From assembly GCA_018815145.1 (NCBI GenBank), contig JAHIYL010000193.1, positions 1-5,105 of the forward strand: a stretch of DNA of 5,105 nucleotides, in the 5' to 3' direction. The position numbers and the translations under genes are program-made. Shown in pieces: positions 5,039-5,105 of the stretch. The notes beneath the pieces were generated by a model. It did no database searches. It saw only the letters and a program-made list of their open reading frames with translations, and was not told where the DNA came from. This stretch comes from Nanobdellota archaeon (GTDB lineage: Archaea; Nanobdellota; Nanobdellia; Woesearchaeales; GW2011-AR15). Numbering within the stretch: the stretch's first letter is position 1; each line of letters opens with the position of its first letter.

Positions 5039-5105
5039 TCACATATACTTCTCAACAAACTCATCAATCTCAACTATCCTAACCTTTTCAAACAATTTCT
5101 TTTTC
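5039..5105 (-). CDS. 3' end of a gene running off the window (partial)
   Basis: On the minus strand one frame stays open from the window edge to a TGA at 5041-5039 and encodes 21 residues ending KLFEKVRIVEIDEFVEKYM. The composition (alternating hydrophobic and charged residues, typical lysine/glutamate-rich ending) is that of a real protein C-terminus rather than a shadow frame. The 9-bp gap to the convergent 438-aa gene also fits the compact layout of the region. The family cannot be told from so little. Only the coding status and the stop position can be supported. Confidence 0.55.
   Translation of the reverse strand, partial: KKKLFEKVRIVEIDEFVEKYM

Noticed and set aside
1..5105. CRISPR array or insertion sequence
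   Set aside because: No regularly spaced repeats, no transposase or recombinase frame and no terminal inverted repeats are seen. The only notable repeat is the 16-bp tRNA-end copy.

Overview
The window looks like chromosomal DNA from an AT-rich archaeon. The evidence is a single-domain archaeal-type KaiC/RAD55 ATPase, a tRNA-Arg gene that does not encode its CCA end, and TATA boxes about 25-30 bp before start codons or RNA 5' ends. At two genes the TATA box is so close to the ATG that the mRNAs should be leaderless, while the kaiC-like gene has a clear Shine-Dalgarno sequence. The gene set is compatible with a DPANN-type lineage such as Woesearchaeota, but that placement is only an impression.

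Layout. Positions 1-1033 (+) hold a promoter with an overlapping dyad and a two-gene operon. Its products are both 155 residues long: a coiled-coil protein of unknown function and a protein with a degenerate V4R-like (predicted small-molecule-binding) C-terminus. Converging on this operon, with only 3 bp between stop codons, is the kaiC-like ATPase gene (1744-1037, -), which has its own TATA box and Shine-Dalgarno. Positions 1745-2151 form a compact non-coding region. It contains the kaiC promoter, a 16-bp copy of the 3' end of the tRNA, two small hairpins, the complete tRNA-Arg(UCU) gene (2006-1932, -) with its terminator and TATA box, and two plus-strand TATA boxes.

Positions 2152-3612 and 3713-5029 (+) are two large genes (486 and 438 aa) whose products I do not recognise. 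Both proteins look soluble and mostly helical, and both have a cysteine/histidine cluster. Each gene has its own TATA box, centred about 26 bp before the ATG. The last 67 bases hold the 3' end of a minus-strand gene that converges on the 438-aa gene.

Working picture, as inference. The left half may be a small signalling module: a KaiC-like ATPase of the kind proposed as archaeal signalling hubs, beside a possible ligand-binding protein and a coiled-coil partner. The right half is a pair of lineage-specific proteins that may be expressed together through matched leaderless promoters. The tRNA locus separates the halves and carries a possible scar of integration or duplication at the tRNA 3' end.
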